Under the pieces are notes generated by a model. The model did no database searches. It was given only the letters and a program-made list of their open reading frames with translations, and was not told the DNA's origin. The position numbers and the translations under genes are program-made. Positions 11,301 to 22,400 of a DNA stretch of 64,000 bases are shown here, piece by piece (the stretch's first letter is position 1; each line of letters starts with the position of its first letter). The stretch spans positions 3,440,267-3,504,266 of the forward strand of contig JAYGXS010000005.1 of NCBI GenBank assembly GCA_036362985.1, written 5' to 3'. This DNA is from Ligula intestinalis. Lineage: Eukaryota; Platyhelminthes; Cestoda; Diphyllobothriidea; Diphyllobothriidae.

Positions 11301-14300
11301 GCGCAATTCTGACGGCAGCGGGCGTAATTGTCGAGCAATTATCAAACCTGCATCCGACGCGGACAAGAACGTTGTTGGAATTAAGGAGCAATCACCGGAC
11401 CAATTAAGACCTCGAGTGGTGGCTACAGGAACGGACAATTACAGTACGCATGTGGGTGATCGCTGTGAACATTAAATACCCTGCAATCTGTGCATGTATC
11501 ACCCTTATCTGCGCATGTCTCACACCTGTTTACTATTACCTATGACTAAGGATGTTCAACTGAATCCGAACCGTCAGGAAAATAAAGGCCTTGTTTCAGT
11601 GATCGCATCTTCTTCTTCAGAAATTCCTGCCTGGAACTCGTATATTCTCCTCTATTGGCAAACTCCAGGTTTTATACACAATGTACCCCCTACGTGTGGA
11701 TTCAAAAGTTATGCCTTTCCTATTGTGTTCTTTCTAGGGGATTCCAAAGGGCGTAATTAAATGGTGACTCCACTGGAGTCACCGCTTTAAAAATATCAGC
11801 CCCTGAAAGTCACACAGGGCACTACGGTACGTTAATTGCTAAGTCACGCTCTGACCGAGCCGCGGGATAGCGGTTCTTTGTCGGGCGGAAAAATCAGACA
11901 AAAAGAAGGCTGTGTCATACTCGGGGACGTAGTAACAGTAAAATGCCCAACGTTAATGTTCAGTTACAGTATAACGCCTGAAAAGCAAATCTCCATTTAT
12001 TCTACATGCAGTCATATTGGTCTGAATTTTTTTCAGTGCCTCTGCAGCATCCCATGACTGGACAGGGTATAGGGGCACCTTCCGCGTACAATACAGGCAG
12101 TCTGTCATTAAATTTCAGGCCGAGTGTATATTGTCTAGCCTAACCTTGGCCGTAACTGTCATATTTATCAAAACCCGACACTAACTTCAGCCGTAACACA
12201 AAGTCACAACTTCCCGCAGACGCTAATATTCGGTGTTCGTAGCGCAAACTCGCCAGACAAATTAACCGTCTAACCACTGATCAAATTTTACAAAAAAACT
12301 TACTTCATGGGACCTAGAACTCGGCGTTCTTCTGCAGCAATCTTTTTAACGATTACAACTATATCCAAAGGAATCTCATCATCATCGCCTTCATCCTCTT
12401 CGTGCTCGCAGTTGGCTTCAAGCTCCTGCAGCTTATCTGTGCTCTTGGACGTGGTCGGTAAACTAATGAATTCTGTAGGGGGTTCCTCCGGCGTGTCCTT
12501 ATTCTTCGCTCGGCCGCATTTAAAGAAAGCCCTTTACCAAGACAGACGGGAATTAGACGTGAGAAGTTACACATGCTCCTATACTAAAGATAGTTCAACG
12601 GTCTGTGACCGATTGGTACACTTACTTGGGACCGAGGAATACTAAACATAGAACAATCCACGTAGCAATCAAGCAGAGTAGAGACATGGGCATTCCGTAG
12701 GCCATCCATGAGCCGAAGTTTACCGATATTTCAGCTCCAAATCGGCTGCAAACAGTAACAAAGGGGCACGAAAACATAATGATGAATAATAGTTTATTTT
12801 CTGAAGATTAAATAATGAATATACGTTTGTTTTCGATAATTCTAGTCAGGCCTTTACATTTATATGGTAATTAAGAAAATGAACTGTGCGGGTTGGTAGA
12901 AAAAAATAACTGTTGTCAGGACAGGGGGAATGTGGGGGAGGAAAGGGGGCTCAAAATCTGCTCATCATTAGTGGGAACTGGTAGTCAGCTGAGATATTAA
13001 GCTGCTGGCTGTTAGATTAGCATATTTTGACCATGGTAACTGCAGCGCTGCGATGGAGTTATTTTGGATGCACAAAATCGGTCAGCGTAGTCTGATGGTG
13101 GCCGCTTCTGCCATATAAATGTAAGGGCTGGACGAGAATTATCGAAAACAAATGTATTTTCACCATTTCATCTTCTGAAATTTTAAATGGAAATTTTTGC
13201 AAACTGTATTTTCTGTTAAGTATTGGGTACCCATAATCACCCATCACAATCTGAAAGCGCTCAAGCGTGTGGTTTAGAAGGAGTAGAAGCTGCCAAAAAT
13301 GACGCCCAAATTATCATTGCTAGTACCTACTTTATGATAACCCCCGTATGTGGTCTACTTTCTAGCAGGGTGAAAGAATGTGGAAAATTGTATACCACCT
13401 TATATTTACACATTACCACATCTCAGTAGTTTGCTTTCATTTCTTCGCACTTTTAAACCTACAAAGCGTACACTAGACGGTAAGGCGCTTGTTGCATGCA
13501 CTTGTTTAGTCATATTGCTGTCCAGCACGTAATATTTGCCAACGTTTTGTTTTATGACGTTATTGTAACCAAATGTAAGAGGAGCGTTCACCGGGCGAGG
13601 TTTATTACAAGCCTGACGTTTAGGGTAGTTGTCTCGTCTACCTAATTTCAGAGAATGGATACTTTTGCTCACAGTTTTCGTGTTACAGCCGTCCTTTTTT
13701 GCGTGTGGCTGTGCTACCAATCATGATTGAGCCAGTGTGTGTCTCTCGCCGCGTTTTCAGTTTCCTCGTCTGTCGGCCTGTCACTTAATTTGGTGTCGCC
13801 CCCGCGTTTTCATTCGTTTTAAGGACGTTCTTATCTCGAGACGGACGCCGCATGGAGCAACGGGAAATCTGGGAACATGACGGGGCCGATGGGCTGAACG
13901 CTCGGGAGGCCAAAAACAACGCACGCGAGTTTGGCACGCGGACAGCTAGCAACACGGCCAACGTGTGCAAGCCAGGAACCACTCGAGACGCCACAGGAGG
14001 CGACAGGACGAACACACAAGGAGCTGACACCAGTGAAAGCCACATTACTTCGCGGTCAATCATCGTCGCGGAAAACATGCTCATTCCAAGCACCAGTCTT
14101 GTTGACACAAAAGGCCACGGAACGAACACACAGGGGCCGACACCAAAAAAGTAACACGCCGACAGACAGGAGACCGACAGACGAGGAGACTGAATACACA
14201 GCGAGTGTCACACACAGTGGCTCAAGCATGGTTGGTGAAACAGGCATGCGCAAGAATGGACGGCATAAAGACGAGGTCCATGAACCAGAGTATCCATTGT

Positions 14301-17300
14301 CTAAAGATGTGTAAACTAGACAATTACCTAAAACGACAGGCACGTAATAAACTTCTCCCAGTGAACGCTCACCTTTCTCCCCTTTTCAGCACCACTACTG
14401 TAACCATGCGTGTTTGACTACCTTGACCTTAATAAAAGTAAACTTATAAAAAAGAACATGGAACGTTCTTCGTATCAAGGCCTTCTTACCCAACTGCCAG
14501 ACCGTAAAAGATGATGTTCGGTGGTGAACCTATCAAAGTAGCGATTCCACCGCAACCAGCAGCATAACAGACAGACAAGCTGATTCCAGTTGCAAAGCGT
14601 CGCAGTCGGTGTATACCTTTTTTCTTCTTGTTTTCTTTACTAAAAAACGCAAGGAATTCGTTTAAATACTCACCACAGGAGCATTCGCATTTCACTTAAG
14701 CATCGGACAAAATAACATTAGAGTGCATTAGACATAAATTTCGGAGCATACTGTAAGTCCTCCTCTATGCTTGTTTTCTCCGTGTTGACTGTAAAAAAAA
14801 GGGAGGAATGCAGTATTAGGTTTGCATGCAGGCACTCTGGTAGGTATTGGCGCTTTTGGTGTTCAAAAAAGCTATTTACCCTCAATATTGTCGTCCATCT
14901 TTGTGAGAAGAGCCTCCACGATGGTGATCATCATGACGGTTGTGGCGGTATTGCTCATCCACATTGAAAGAAACCAAGTGGGAAGCATCACGCTGAGTAT
15001 CAGCCTAGATAAGGTATACAAATATGGCTAATATCGTTAAATCCATGTGTTACATTACATGTACATACCTGCTTATTTTATTTAAGTAGGCAAATTATAT
15101 AAGGCTGAAGTAAAGTTCACATTAAACATAAGGGGTAGCTGAAGGCCCATTTCAGACCGCGCGTCTGTTCTAACCCCTCATTTGCGTAATAAAGCAAACA
15201 TACACCAGAACTGCAAGTATTCTCCATGTCTTCCACAAACTTCCTTTATTGTTTCGCGCATCTGCAATACTGCTAAAGCCTACGTTGTTATCCTTACCGG
15301 TTTACAGGAGTCTTTGTGATTTATTTTCTCAGTGGATGCACACAGTTAATCATTGTCAAAATAAAACTCGCCAACTGTTTTTAATTAATGCATCAGACTC
15401 TTGTGAGAATGGTTTTCCTTATCAGCTGCGAATAGATGAATATGATCAGAATGGATGTGTATGGAGGTGACCGCTTCACATGCGCATGATGTCTTAATAT
15501 ATCGATTCCCGGTAATATCATATCATGTCCTTTGATTTGTAACCGCAATAAGGTTTTCCGCTTTTTTTCAAATAATGTGCGGAAGAATTTATCGATTGAG
15601 CGTACGGCTTGCGTGTTTTTGAGTTTTTAACTAATACTCGCAAAGCCAATGTTATTCGTATACTATCAACTGCCTAAATGCAGAAAATGATTATTTAACA
15701 AGTATTCAGCTGGGCCTGATAGACTTTAATTCAAACATTATACGGTGGATGATGGATTTCGGCCAAACTATTTAGATAATTTTTTGGACGGGGCCTATAA
15801 GGTTTACATCCGATTGGGTTTATCCCATAGCAGTGATTACTTCCTTAGAAGACTATAAGTGAACAATTTTTAAACTAGAAGAATATGGGGAAGACTGCGG
15901 TACCGCTTGATGATTCAACATGGTTGATAGCCTGGCACACGACAGAAGGGTGATCTGTCCATTGTATGACCTTTTAGCCATTCAGATCAACGTAAGGATC
16001 GAAGTTGAACGGTTTTTGCTACTGAATGTTCTCCAAATAACCAATTTGCATATCACCCCACCCCCTGCGCCTGCCGATAGTTGTTCGCACTGTACACTTG
16101 GTAGTATTGCTCAGTTTCCCTACTTGACCTTGCCAGTAAAGGCAACGGAAGCTGAAATAGCCCTTTCTGGTTCATTCGCCGTCATGAAACAGCCATACCC
16201 AAACCCAAGTAAACATCACCCAAGGCCTGAACCCACGAACTCTTGATCCTCTGATCACTAAGCAACGTGCTCATAATCTTAACGGTTTAGAACGGAAGTA
16301 CTGAATATTGTCTATGAACGTTCACTGACCGCTAACGGAACTCATTTGTCCCACTCTGTATTGGGCTCTTATTTCCTGGGCTCTGACACTAACTCTACCA
16401 GGTAATGGTTTAAGCAAATAATATTGCTGGCCAACTCCATTGCCTTCGTCACTCAGTCTCACTGATCGCAACATGTGAACTTCGAAATGTTAGTATTAAC
16501 CATACGGCATTAATAAACACTGTACAATTCTTCAATTCTATCTACCTATCCAATTGTATGGGCCATGTTTATTGTCAATTTTAACACGGTTGCATACCCA
16601 GAATTCAGGAAAGGTCAACACCGTAAACAACTTATAGTTAAGCAAGGTAGTTGTGTCTAATGGCACCTGTTGAATGCTATCCTCAACTTACTCAGCTTAT
16701 CAGTCACCACAAAAAATATGTTTGATGTATAAGTCTTCGTGCCCTAAGAAGCTGTATGCTTTGCGTTTGATTCAAACGTCATTTTGTCAAATTTTGCACT
16801 TATAAACTTACAGACGAGCATCGTGGCCCATGCATCGCATAAAAGCGACAGCAATGCGACGATGCAAATTTGTGTTCTCTGCTGCAATTGCCAAGATCAT
16901 ACCACCCAAAAAGAGGAACGTTGAGCTCTGTTTTTGGTTCGCGTGTGAGCAGAACGTCGTGGGTGTGGAGAAGATGGGAAAATGAACAAAAAACAGAAAA
17001 AAAAACAATTCGTGAATTTCAACAGGGGTCTTCTAAAAGTACAACAGGATAGGACTAAAGAAGCTTATTTAGGCCCACTCCTATACCCCTAGTCCCAGCA
17101 TTTTGTCCAGCAAAATGGTGGTTACAGAGTTTTTTTTTGGGAGGGGGTGGGCTGGGGTGGAAAAAAAGGAGAGGCAGCGACGTAATTTTTCAGAAGCATG
17201 TATAAAGTGAAAAGAGTAGTCGTAGTTGCTTCCCACGGCCGCTGGGAGTAAGTTGCTGCGCATGCAAATTGAAGGCATGTGCGGTGTTTCGCGCCGCAGA

Positions 17301-19442
17301 CTATACTTATCTAACTACAAAACAGTAAGTTGAAGAAGACGGTCTTCTTACCACCATTTCAATTTTTCGGGAAATTCAGAAAATTTGCAATTTGATAATC
17401 GGGTGTTTTCGCATTACGTAAACGATAATACGCATCAGGAAAATCTGCAGATATAAATAAGCAGCATTTCTAAATGCAGTAAAATAAAAAGGCATTTAGC
17501 ATTTATTAAAGTATATTCCACTGCGTTTCCCAATTCTTCACCCATAAAACCCTATTACCACCGTTTTCGTAAGAAAACATGCAGGAAGTAGGGATTAATG
17601 AATGGGCTTACATAAGCTACTGTTGCCCAGGATACCTTTCAAATTTCGAGTGCAGCATTGTGCCGCCAACTTACAGAGGCGTACTCCCTGGCGATGACAG
17701 CACTGGGAACCAGTCCCATCAGCGGTGCGAGGATGAGAGGGAGGAGTGAAGTCACGTAGAGTGGTATGAAACCAGTTATCCAGTAACCGCTCATCAAGAG
17801 CAGAATATAAGCTGCTTTCGACTCCTAAGGCAGAAAGTCAGCGGGTAAGAGAACATACGCAGATGATTTGCGCTGAAAGGAAGCTTCTCAAAAAAACTGG
17901 AATGGCTTAGAGTAATAACAGTCAAGGTACTAGCTAAAAGGCCCAGACACAGGTTTTGCCGGTATTCTGCGTCTATGAAGGATCCGGCTCATCAGTGGGA
18001 TCCCGGCTATCCCTAAGAGCTTTCTGTTTAAGATACCACTTTTAGAAATGCAAATTATCATTTCCTTGGAGCTTTATTTCTTTTCAGTATAGATCGAGAA
18101 GAAGAAGATGAAGAAGAAGCCGTGTTGATCACCAGAATCATTATTTTATTAGTCTTTTCACGCCAGCAATAAGTTGGGTTGAAACCTAGTTGAAGCCTAG
18201 ACCTCGGGAGACAACTCAGTCAACTAAAGTATCAAGCTGGCGATCGCATACATTGCCCTTTGCAGAATTGTCCAGACTTACAACATTGGGAGTTACTTGG
18301 TCCTTTCCGCAACCTTTACTTCCGCCCATTTGACTGTTGATTAGACCTCATAAAGGTCGCTTGTTTTCGGTGACGATTCTATCTCTGACGGTGGACCCCA
18401 GTAGGGGTTCCAAAGCTCAGAATAATATAATTATAATTCCGGTAATCTACGTGGCTTTTTATTCTAGATCTATGCACATACCTGAGATGAAAACATTTGC
18501 CTCAGTTCGGCATACATCAGTCTTTTTAAGGTCTTTAGGCACATACCGAATCTGTATATATACGTTTGGGCTGAAACCCCTCAACCGCTGCGTAATATTC
18601 ACCTACTACCATAGTAGTATAAACTGATGCTGTTCCTTACCAAACTATCAGCCCGCGCATTGGCTAAAAGGCTCAGACATGTGTTTTTATGGTATTGGTC
18701 TGAATTGTAGCATGCTCTCCACGCCAGTTGAATGATCATGCTATACCCGCATGCATACGAGCTATAAGTTGCTGGAATAATTTTATTCCCATGGGAATTA
18801 ACAATCGCTACTGGCAGCAAAACTACAGAAAAGGAAAGGCATTACTGAAAAAGGCCGGTGGGACTAACATGGTTATTTCTGGCGTATGAGCCTTCGTCGG
18901 CCAGCCGCATCTAGTCCCCAGGTATTGCAACACCTCTGGGGTTGATGGTGACTAGTTAACCTTCAATGCCCATTCCAGTCTTACCTGTCTTTGTCTGTAA
19001 ATTCGTTGTACATATTGTGAAGTAGCCGCTGATTAACTATTGTTGGGTCTCCAAATTGAGCCTCGCCCCGTAATGGGATAAAGGCGCACCGTGACTGAAG
19101 CCAAGAACACCCCAATATCCTTGCAGTAGATGAGTTAAAGGAGCTACTGCAGCTTCTAGGGGACATTGGCATAAATGGCATAAAGAGCTCTTTCTATATT
19201 AGACACAGTGACTTCATCGTTGAAGGAACTTCTGACAAAATGTAGGACAGTATACCGGTTTTACTTAAAAGCAAACAGAACCAAGTCTGTTAAACTACTG
19301 ACAAAAATAATTGCTTGAAACTCACTGTTCCATTGTCCAGAATGAGAATTGGTGACAGAATAATAGGCCACCCTAGGATAAATAGATAGCGCAAATAGAA
19401 GGAGAAAATGATCAAGCAGCGATGCAGCTTGAAGAGACACAT
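5207..19442 (-). CDS. SLC13-family sodium/dicarboxylate (citrate) transporter, 12 exons, 3' end missing
   Basis: Multi-pass plasma-membrane carrier of the SLC13 (NaDC/NaCT/INDY) family, which couples sodium to uptake of succinate, citrate or other Krebs-cycle acids. Twelve exons on the minus strand join in one open frame of 551 codons with matching intron phases: 19442-19326, 17824-17675, 16927-16812, 15004-14880, 14634-14490, 12745-12626, 12531-12304, 10102-9974, 9643-9543, 8248-8127, 6894-6733 and 5344-5207. Diagnostic segments are FLFLGGMILAIA and NLHRRIAV (exon 3), WFLSMWMSNTATT (first sodium-site SNT motif, exon 4), the LILLGGGFALSK helix (exon 10), TEIVSNSAT (second SN motif, exon 11) and AFMLPAATAPNAIV (C-terminal signature, exon 12). 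Family members are about 570-600 residues, so only a last exon of some 40 residues is lacking; I could not find it between 1 and 5206. Introns hold several transposons. Which acid it carries cannot be read from sequence. Confidence 0.88.
6733..6894 (-). CDS. SLC13 transporter exon 11 (second SN motif)
   Basis: Fifty-four codons between a CCAG acceptor and a GTATGT donor. It encodes AGGLSKVITNALQSV, a hydrophobic segment, and then ASITEIVSNSATVTILVPIM. This is the second re-entrant hairpin, with T-E-x-x-S-N-x-A-T in place; vertebrate forms have SNVAT or SNTAT, here SNSAT. Confidence 0.93.
8127..8248 (-). CDS. SLC13 transporter exon 10 (GGGFAL block)
   Basis: 122 nt between a TTTTAG acceptor and a GTAAGT donor. 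It encodes RINTNIINWEIANKHTCWGV and LILLGGGFALSKIVT. This is the family block (L/I)-x-W-x-x-x-x-x-x-x-P-W-x-(V/I)-x-(L/I)-L-L-G-G-G-F-A-L-(A/S)-K. Confidence 0.94.
9543..9643 (-). CDS. SLC13 transporter exon 9 (followed by a GC-AG intron)
   Basis: 101 nt encoding FVDDTQPTILFTILAFIIPA and a short polar tail. It corresponds to the V-S-D-A-T-V-A-x-x-x-x-x-L-L-F-(I/V)-(I/V)-P helix of SLC13 proteins. The exon ends at ACAG with the following intron starting GCAAGT, the consensus form of the minor GC-AG class. Reading phase joins correctly to exon 10 only with this donor. Confidence 0.82.
9974..10102 (-). CDS. SLC13 transporter exon 8
   Basis: 129 nt between a TTTTAG acceptor and a GTGAGT donor. 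It encodes FGEVACMILFMLLIGLWITR and EPGVPGWSRF. The family equivalent is F-A-E-x-x-V-L-x-L-F-x-L-L-x-x-L-W-(F/I)-(T/S)-R-(E/D)-P-G-x-x-P-G-W. The joining codon with exon 7 gives Lys, so the ...GPMKFGEV... junction agrees with the family. Confidence 0.92.
10580..11650 (+). mobile_element. Penelope-like fragment, family A copy 1, in SLC13 intron
   Basis: 5'-truncated copy. It holds the C-terminal end of the RT region (ANGYPNNFVNQCIRKRET), VGIAHRSEATIRRRVMRPKD, and the GIY-YIG domain GVVYRIWGSFGQSSFVGETG (about 10965-11030). The distal part HELLESWF with a stop, then GPQSINKRNDLAFPYGEL, follows at about 11175-11260. The usual Cys pair of the GIY region is lost (WGSFGQ where other copies have CSCGQ). 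The noncoding tail up to about 11650 is shared with copies at 32.1, 38.7 and 46.5 kb. It lies antisense to the transporter gene. Confidence 0.82.
12304..12531 (-). CDS. SLC13 transporter exon 7 (acidic cytosolic loop)
   Basis: 228 nt ending at a GTAAGT donor. It encodes a hydrophilic loop of about 75 residues rich in Glu and Asp (for example EEDEGDDDE) that ends in IAAEERRVLGPM. The family has E-E-Y-(R/K)-x-L-G-P-(M/L) at this point, immediately before the next helix. The loop sequence itself is not conserved, and the acceptor (AAAG at 12533-12532) is inferred from phase and an upstream in-frame stop. Confidence 0.82.
12626..12745 (-). CDS. SLC13 transporter exon 6
   Basis: 120 nt between a GCAG acceptor and a GTAAGT donor. 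It encodes SVNFGSWMAYGMPMSLLCLI followed by ATWIVLCLVFLGP. This matches the family block N-(F/Y)-G-S-W-x-x-(F/Y)-(A/G)-x-P in front of a long hydrophobic helix. Confidence 0.9.
12821..13157. mobile_element. MITE with 47-bp terminal inverted repeats, in SLC13 intron
   Basis: Left terminus 12821-12867 and right terminus 13111-13157 are inverted copies with few differences (core TTGTTTTCGATAATTCT mirrored by AGAATTATCGAAAACAA). The 240-bp interior is noncoding and related to one arm of the fold-back repeat at 3.17-4.11 kb, as is the sequence just outside its right end. It is a nonautonomous DNA transposon lying between transporter exons 6 and 5. Confidence 0.72.
13570..14380. repeat. Head-to-head pair of Penelope-type ends (family D)
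   Basis: About 220-bp arms (13570-13790 and 14150-14380) are inverted relative to each other. Each contains the tail motif resembling AAACGTCAGG followed by TAATAAAC and CCCGGTGAACGCTC. The centre (13790-14150) is open on both strands but shows no recognisable domain. A third single copy of the tail is at 61.44-61.56 kb. Such inverted ends are the normal product of Penelope insertion; the body is lost. Confidence 0.6.
14490..14634 (-). CDS. SLC13 transporter exon 5
   Basis: 145 nt ending at a GTAAGA donor. After a very short lysine-rich loop (NKKKKG) it encodes SVCYAAGCGGIATLIGSPPN and IIFYGLAV. In vertebrate SLC13 proteins this block reads C-Y-(A/S)-A-x-I-G-G-T-x-T-L-T-G-T-G-P-N; here TGTGPN has become IGSPPN. 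The start at 14634 (AAAG acceptor) is chosen because it alone keeps frame with exon 4, but the AG-rich stretch makes it less certain than the other boundaries. The cytosolic loop before this block is much shorter than in vertebrates. Confidence 0.85.
14880..15004 (-). CDS. SLC13 transporter exon 4 (first SNT sodium-binding motif)
   Basis: 125 nt between a CTAG acceptor and a GTAAAT donor. It encodes SVMLPTWFLSMWMSNTATTV followed by MMITIVEALL. The W-(I/M)-S-N-T-A-T-T-x-M-M motif is the first of the two SNT hairpin motifs that bind sodium and substrate carboxylate in VcINDY and human NaCT. It is intact here. Confidence 0.93.
16812..16927 (-). CDS. SLC13 transporter exon 3
   Basis: 116 nt, starting in phase 0 after a CAG acceptor and ending two bases into a codon before GTAAGT. 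It encodes SSTFLFLGGMILAIAAENTN and LHRRIAVAFMRCMG. This is the highly conserved F-L-G-G-x-x-x-A-x-A-x-E-x-x-N-L-H-x-R-I-A block of SLC13 carriers. Confidence 0.92.
17675..17824 (-). CDS. SLC13 transporter exon 2
   Basis: Fifty codons between a TTAG acceptor and a GTAAGT donor, phase 0 on both sides. It encodes the AAYILLLMSGYWITGFIPLY segment and then TSLLPLILAPLMGL. These correspond to the second and third hydrophobic segments of SLC13 proteins, where the family has a W-x-T-E-x-I-P-L-x-V-T-S-L pattern. The usual Glu in that pattern is replaced by Gly here. Confidence 0.88.
19326..19442 (-). CDS. SLC13 transporter exon 1 (start codon, first transmembrane helix)
   Basis: Thirty-nine codons from ATG at 19442-19440 (MCLFKLHRC...) to a GTGAGT donor at 19325, ending in phase 0. 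It encodes a basic N-terminus and one hydrophobic segment (FILGWPIILSPILIL), matching the first helix of SLC13 proteins, which start in the same way with a short basic cytosolic tail. The open frame continues upstream to another Met at 19532, but the residues there look unlike the family and a possible acceptor AG lies just before the chosen ATG. An additional upstream 5' exon is therefore not excluded. Confidence 0.75.
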
Positions 19443-22400
19443 TTTCTGAAAATAAACGAAAGAAAGAGTATCAGACATCCATAATATGATGCTGAACTTG
19501 TTTAAAATATGAGTTATGTTTTTATTTTCCAAGTAGAGTCATGAATCTATTGCATGTAAATGCCTCACTGACTTATTTATGAGCACGTGATATTAGGCAG
19601 GCACTGCGGTCTCGACAAGCGCCCAGCAGAATGTATTGCTAGAAAAACAATTTTTCATTCGAAAAATATGTAAGCGATATGAATTGATCAGCCCGTAGTT
19701 ATGGTTTTATTTCTATCATTGTTAATTGATTTTACAGTATTTAGCTTAATTTTCATTGGAAATGGAGTTATTTTTGTGCATAATCATTAAAAATGTATTT
19801 TCATGAGTTTTATTAAGTTTCCAAACCTAATAAAAGGATTATGTTTATGTTCTTAGGCATACAAGACTGCTGGCAGCTTTGATAGACGTCCGCCTTTTGA
19901 GCCGTTTTAGCTATTTCTGTAGGAGAATAAGTTAAATGTAAATTCGAAACACACCGAAATAGCATGTGACATTTTTGGGGAATTCATTTGCGTCTGCTTA
20001 AATTTTGCGTCTCTCTCCAAAACTACAGGGAATTTCTATAAAGGAACATTTTCGAGAAAGGGTAAGCCATTTTAGATTTCCCTGCGATGCCGACTTGTAG
20101 ACAAAAGTCACTGTTAAGTGATTTATAAAGTTTTCAAAAGTTCAAAGTGTCTCGTGCCCATGCATACTTAACCGTAAAAATACATGTCCTCGACGTAAGC
20201 GAATTAAACTTTGTGGTTCGGAGTAACGGTATAGGCAACTTCGTTCTTTTTTGGGATCACACCTTAAACTTTTACTTTAATAAATTAGTAGGAATTAAAT
20301 AGGGTGAGTACGATGGTGCTATTTATGGAAACAGGTTTGTGTTTATGGGTTATTTCCAATTCGCAATTTGAAAACTCTCAAGGAAATTCCATTATCTTGA
20401 AAGCTCCCTTCTTAAAACTCAATCCTAGTCTTTAGTGGTGCCCGCATTCATATGAACGACTACTCTTGAAGTTTAATTAACTTTTCCATGTTTTAATTCT
20501 GCACAAGTGCGGTCCATATGTTTTGGAAATAATTTTTGATCATTAATAATGGAAATTTTGGCATTTACAAAGACTGCACGCATAATATCACGTGTTTATT
20601 GTCCGTTACTTTTAAAAATGTGAACGTGGATATTTTCGCTTACGCTCAGAGTACGAAACTAAATACTTGCTCAATCAGTCATGTTGCATCCGGCAAGCCT
20701 GGGACGGGCACCTTTCTTTCAAGTTCGAAAGTATTGTTTTGCGAACTTGAAAGTCTTCGAAGTTAATAGTGAACACATCACCTTTTAAGTGGTGTATGTA
20801 GACTGTTGCTTGGCCCCAGTTTATTCGAAAGCGCTTATTTCGGTTATAAATTATGCAATTATTCCATTTTTTACTCCTGCAAAATGAAGAAGTACTAATG
20901 TTAGTAGTATTTTGCATAAAATACCAGACAGGTTTTCAGAAAAAGGTATGTTCTACGATATTAAATTTTCAGGTTATTATATAAAATCTTAGTTTATCAG
21001 AATGGTTAAAAAACTTTTATGTTTAACATAGGTAGCTACAGAATTAGAATGTCAGGTGTCCAGAGATTATAAGACTGATTTCATAATTGATCATAAATGC
21101 CTCAAAACATTTATAAAATGTAAAAAAATGAAGTTTAGCTAGAGAAATATTGCATAAAATTCGATGAATGATCACAAAATGTCCTACAATTAGTGCAGCA
21201 AACTTGTTATGGCTGTGCACAAATCTCCGGAATTCAGCGAAAATGTGAGTATTCCGGTAAAATATTATCGCAGTGAATAAATTTGTCCCAAAAACTTACG
21301 GCTTGCGAAAAATATTGCTGCTGAAACTGACAGTCTGTAATTGCATCTAAGTAATTAACTGGGCACTAGGTGAAACAAGCATCAAGGAGGGTTTATTTGC
21401 GTCCCTCAGCCAACGAGAGACACTAGGATAAAATTCTTCCTGCCCCACTGTAATGTATTTTCCTTGCGCCAAATGCCCTACTCCAACACTAACACCGACC
21501 AAAACCATCGCCCTATTCTTGCTCTTTACCTTACTTTAACTCTTGTCTTAACTCTGACCCTCATTTGCCGGGAACTTAGCGTAAAGCCACCTGTGTTATG
21601 GATAGTTCCCGGTCAGGTGGGGAGGGCATATAGACAAGCTGAGAGCATATTCCAAGGTAGCTAATTGCGTTTACGGTCATAAAATTATATTTCATACAAA
21701 ACAATTCACAAAGATGAACTCGTGTTTTCTTTTTAGCGGTACAAAAGGCAATTCACGACGGGAACGACATAATGTATATTAAAGAGATGCAAAGCGTAAC
21801 ATCGGTGCAGAATACCTGGAGTCGACGCTCAACATTGCCCTGTCTGGCGTCTCCGTTCAAGGCCAGGTGCCTCAAGGTCGACCAGTACCACAGTGGACGC
21901 GTTAATACCCACTCAGCTGCATACACTGGACCAACTTTCTATCGGGGCACACACGTGCGCCCAGGTAGTCGCGGCTGCTTAATATCTACTGAAACACACC
22001 ACAGCTTTGCCGACGCAGCACGGACAGCAATACACCAATTAGACACAACTTGACCTACTCTCATCCCTTCCCCTCCTAGTGCATGACTGGACGAAGTTAG
22101 AACTGCCGCTGGCTTCCCCAGTGGGCATTGCTGGCCTCAAAAGCGACTCAGGTTTCCGTGCAAAATAAACCTATATTTTTGTTGCCTTTTACTAACAACT
22201 CAGAATTTGCCCTGAAGATTATAGTGAGCAGAGTATGACCCCTTCAGTCCTCCATCAGTGGGAGGTGCCCAGCGGGAGTGATGTTAAACAAAGAATGCTG
22301 ACCAAATGCTTCATCCAAATCAATTTAAAGCAAAATTGTTTCAGCCGAACTTTAGTGGCATGCATGCACATCGGGAATACTCATTACACCGGTAGTTAGT

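Noticed and set aside
13785..14314. Overlapping open frames of 70-127 codons on both strands
   Set aside because: They lie within the inverted Penelope-type pair; composition is low complexity (Thr/Gly/Asn) and no motif was found.
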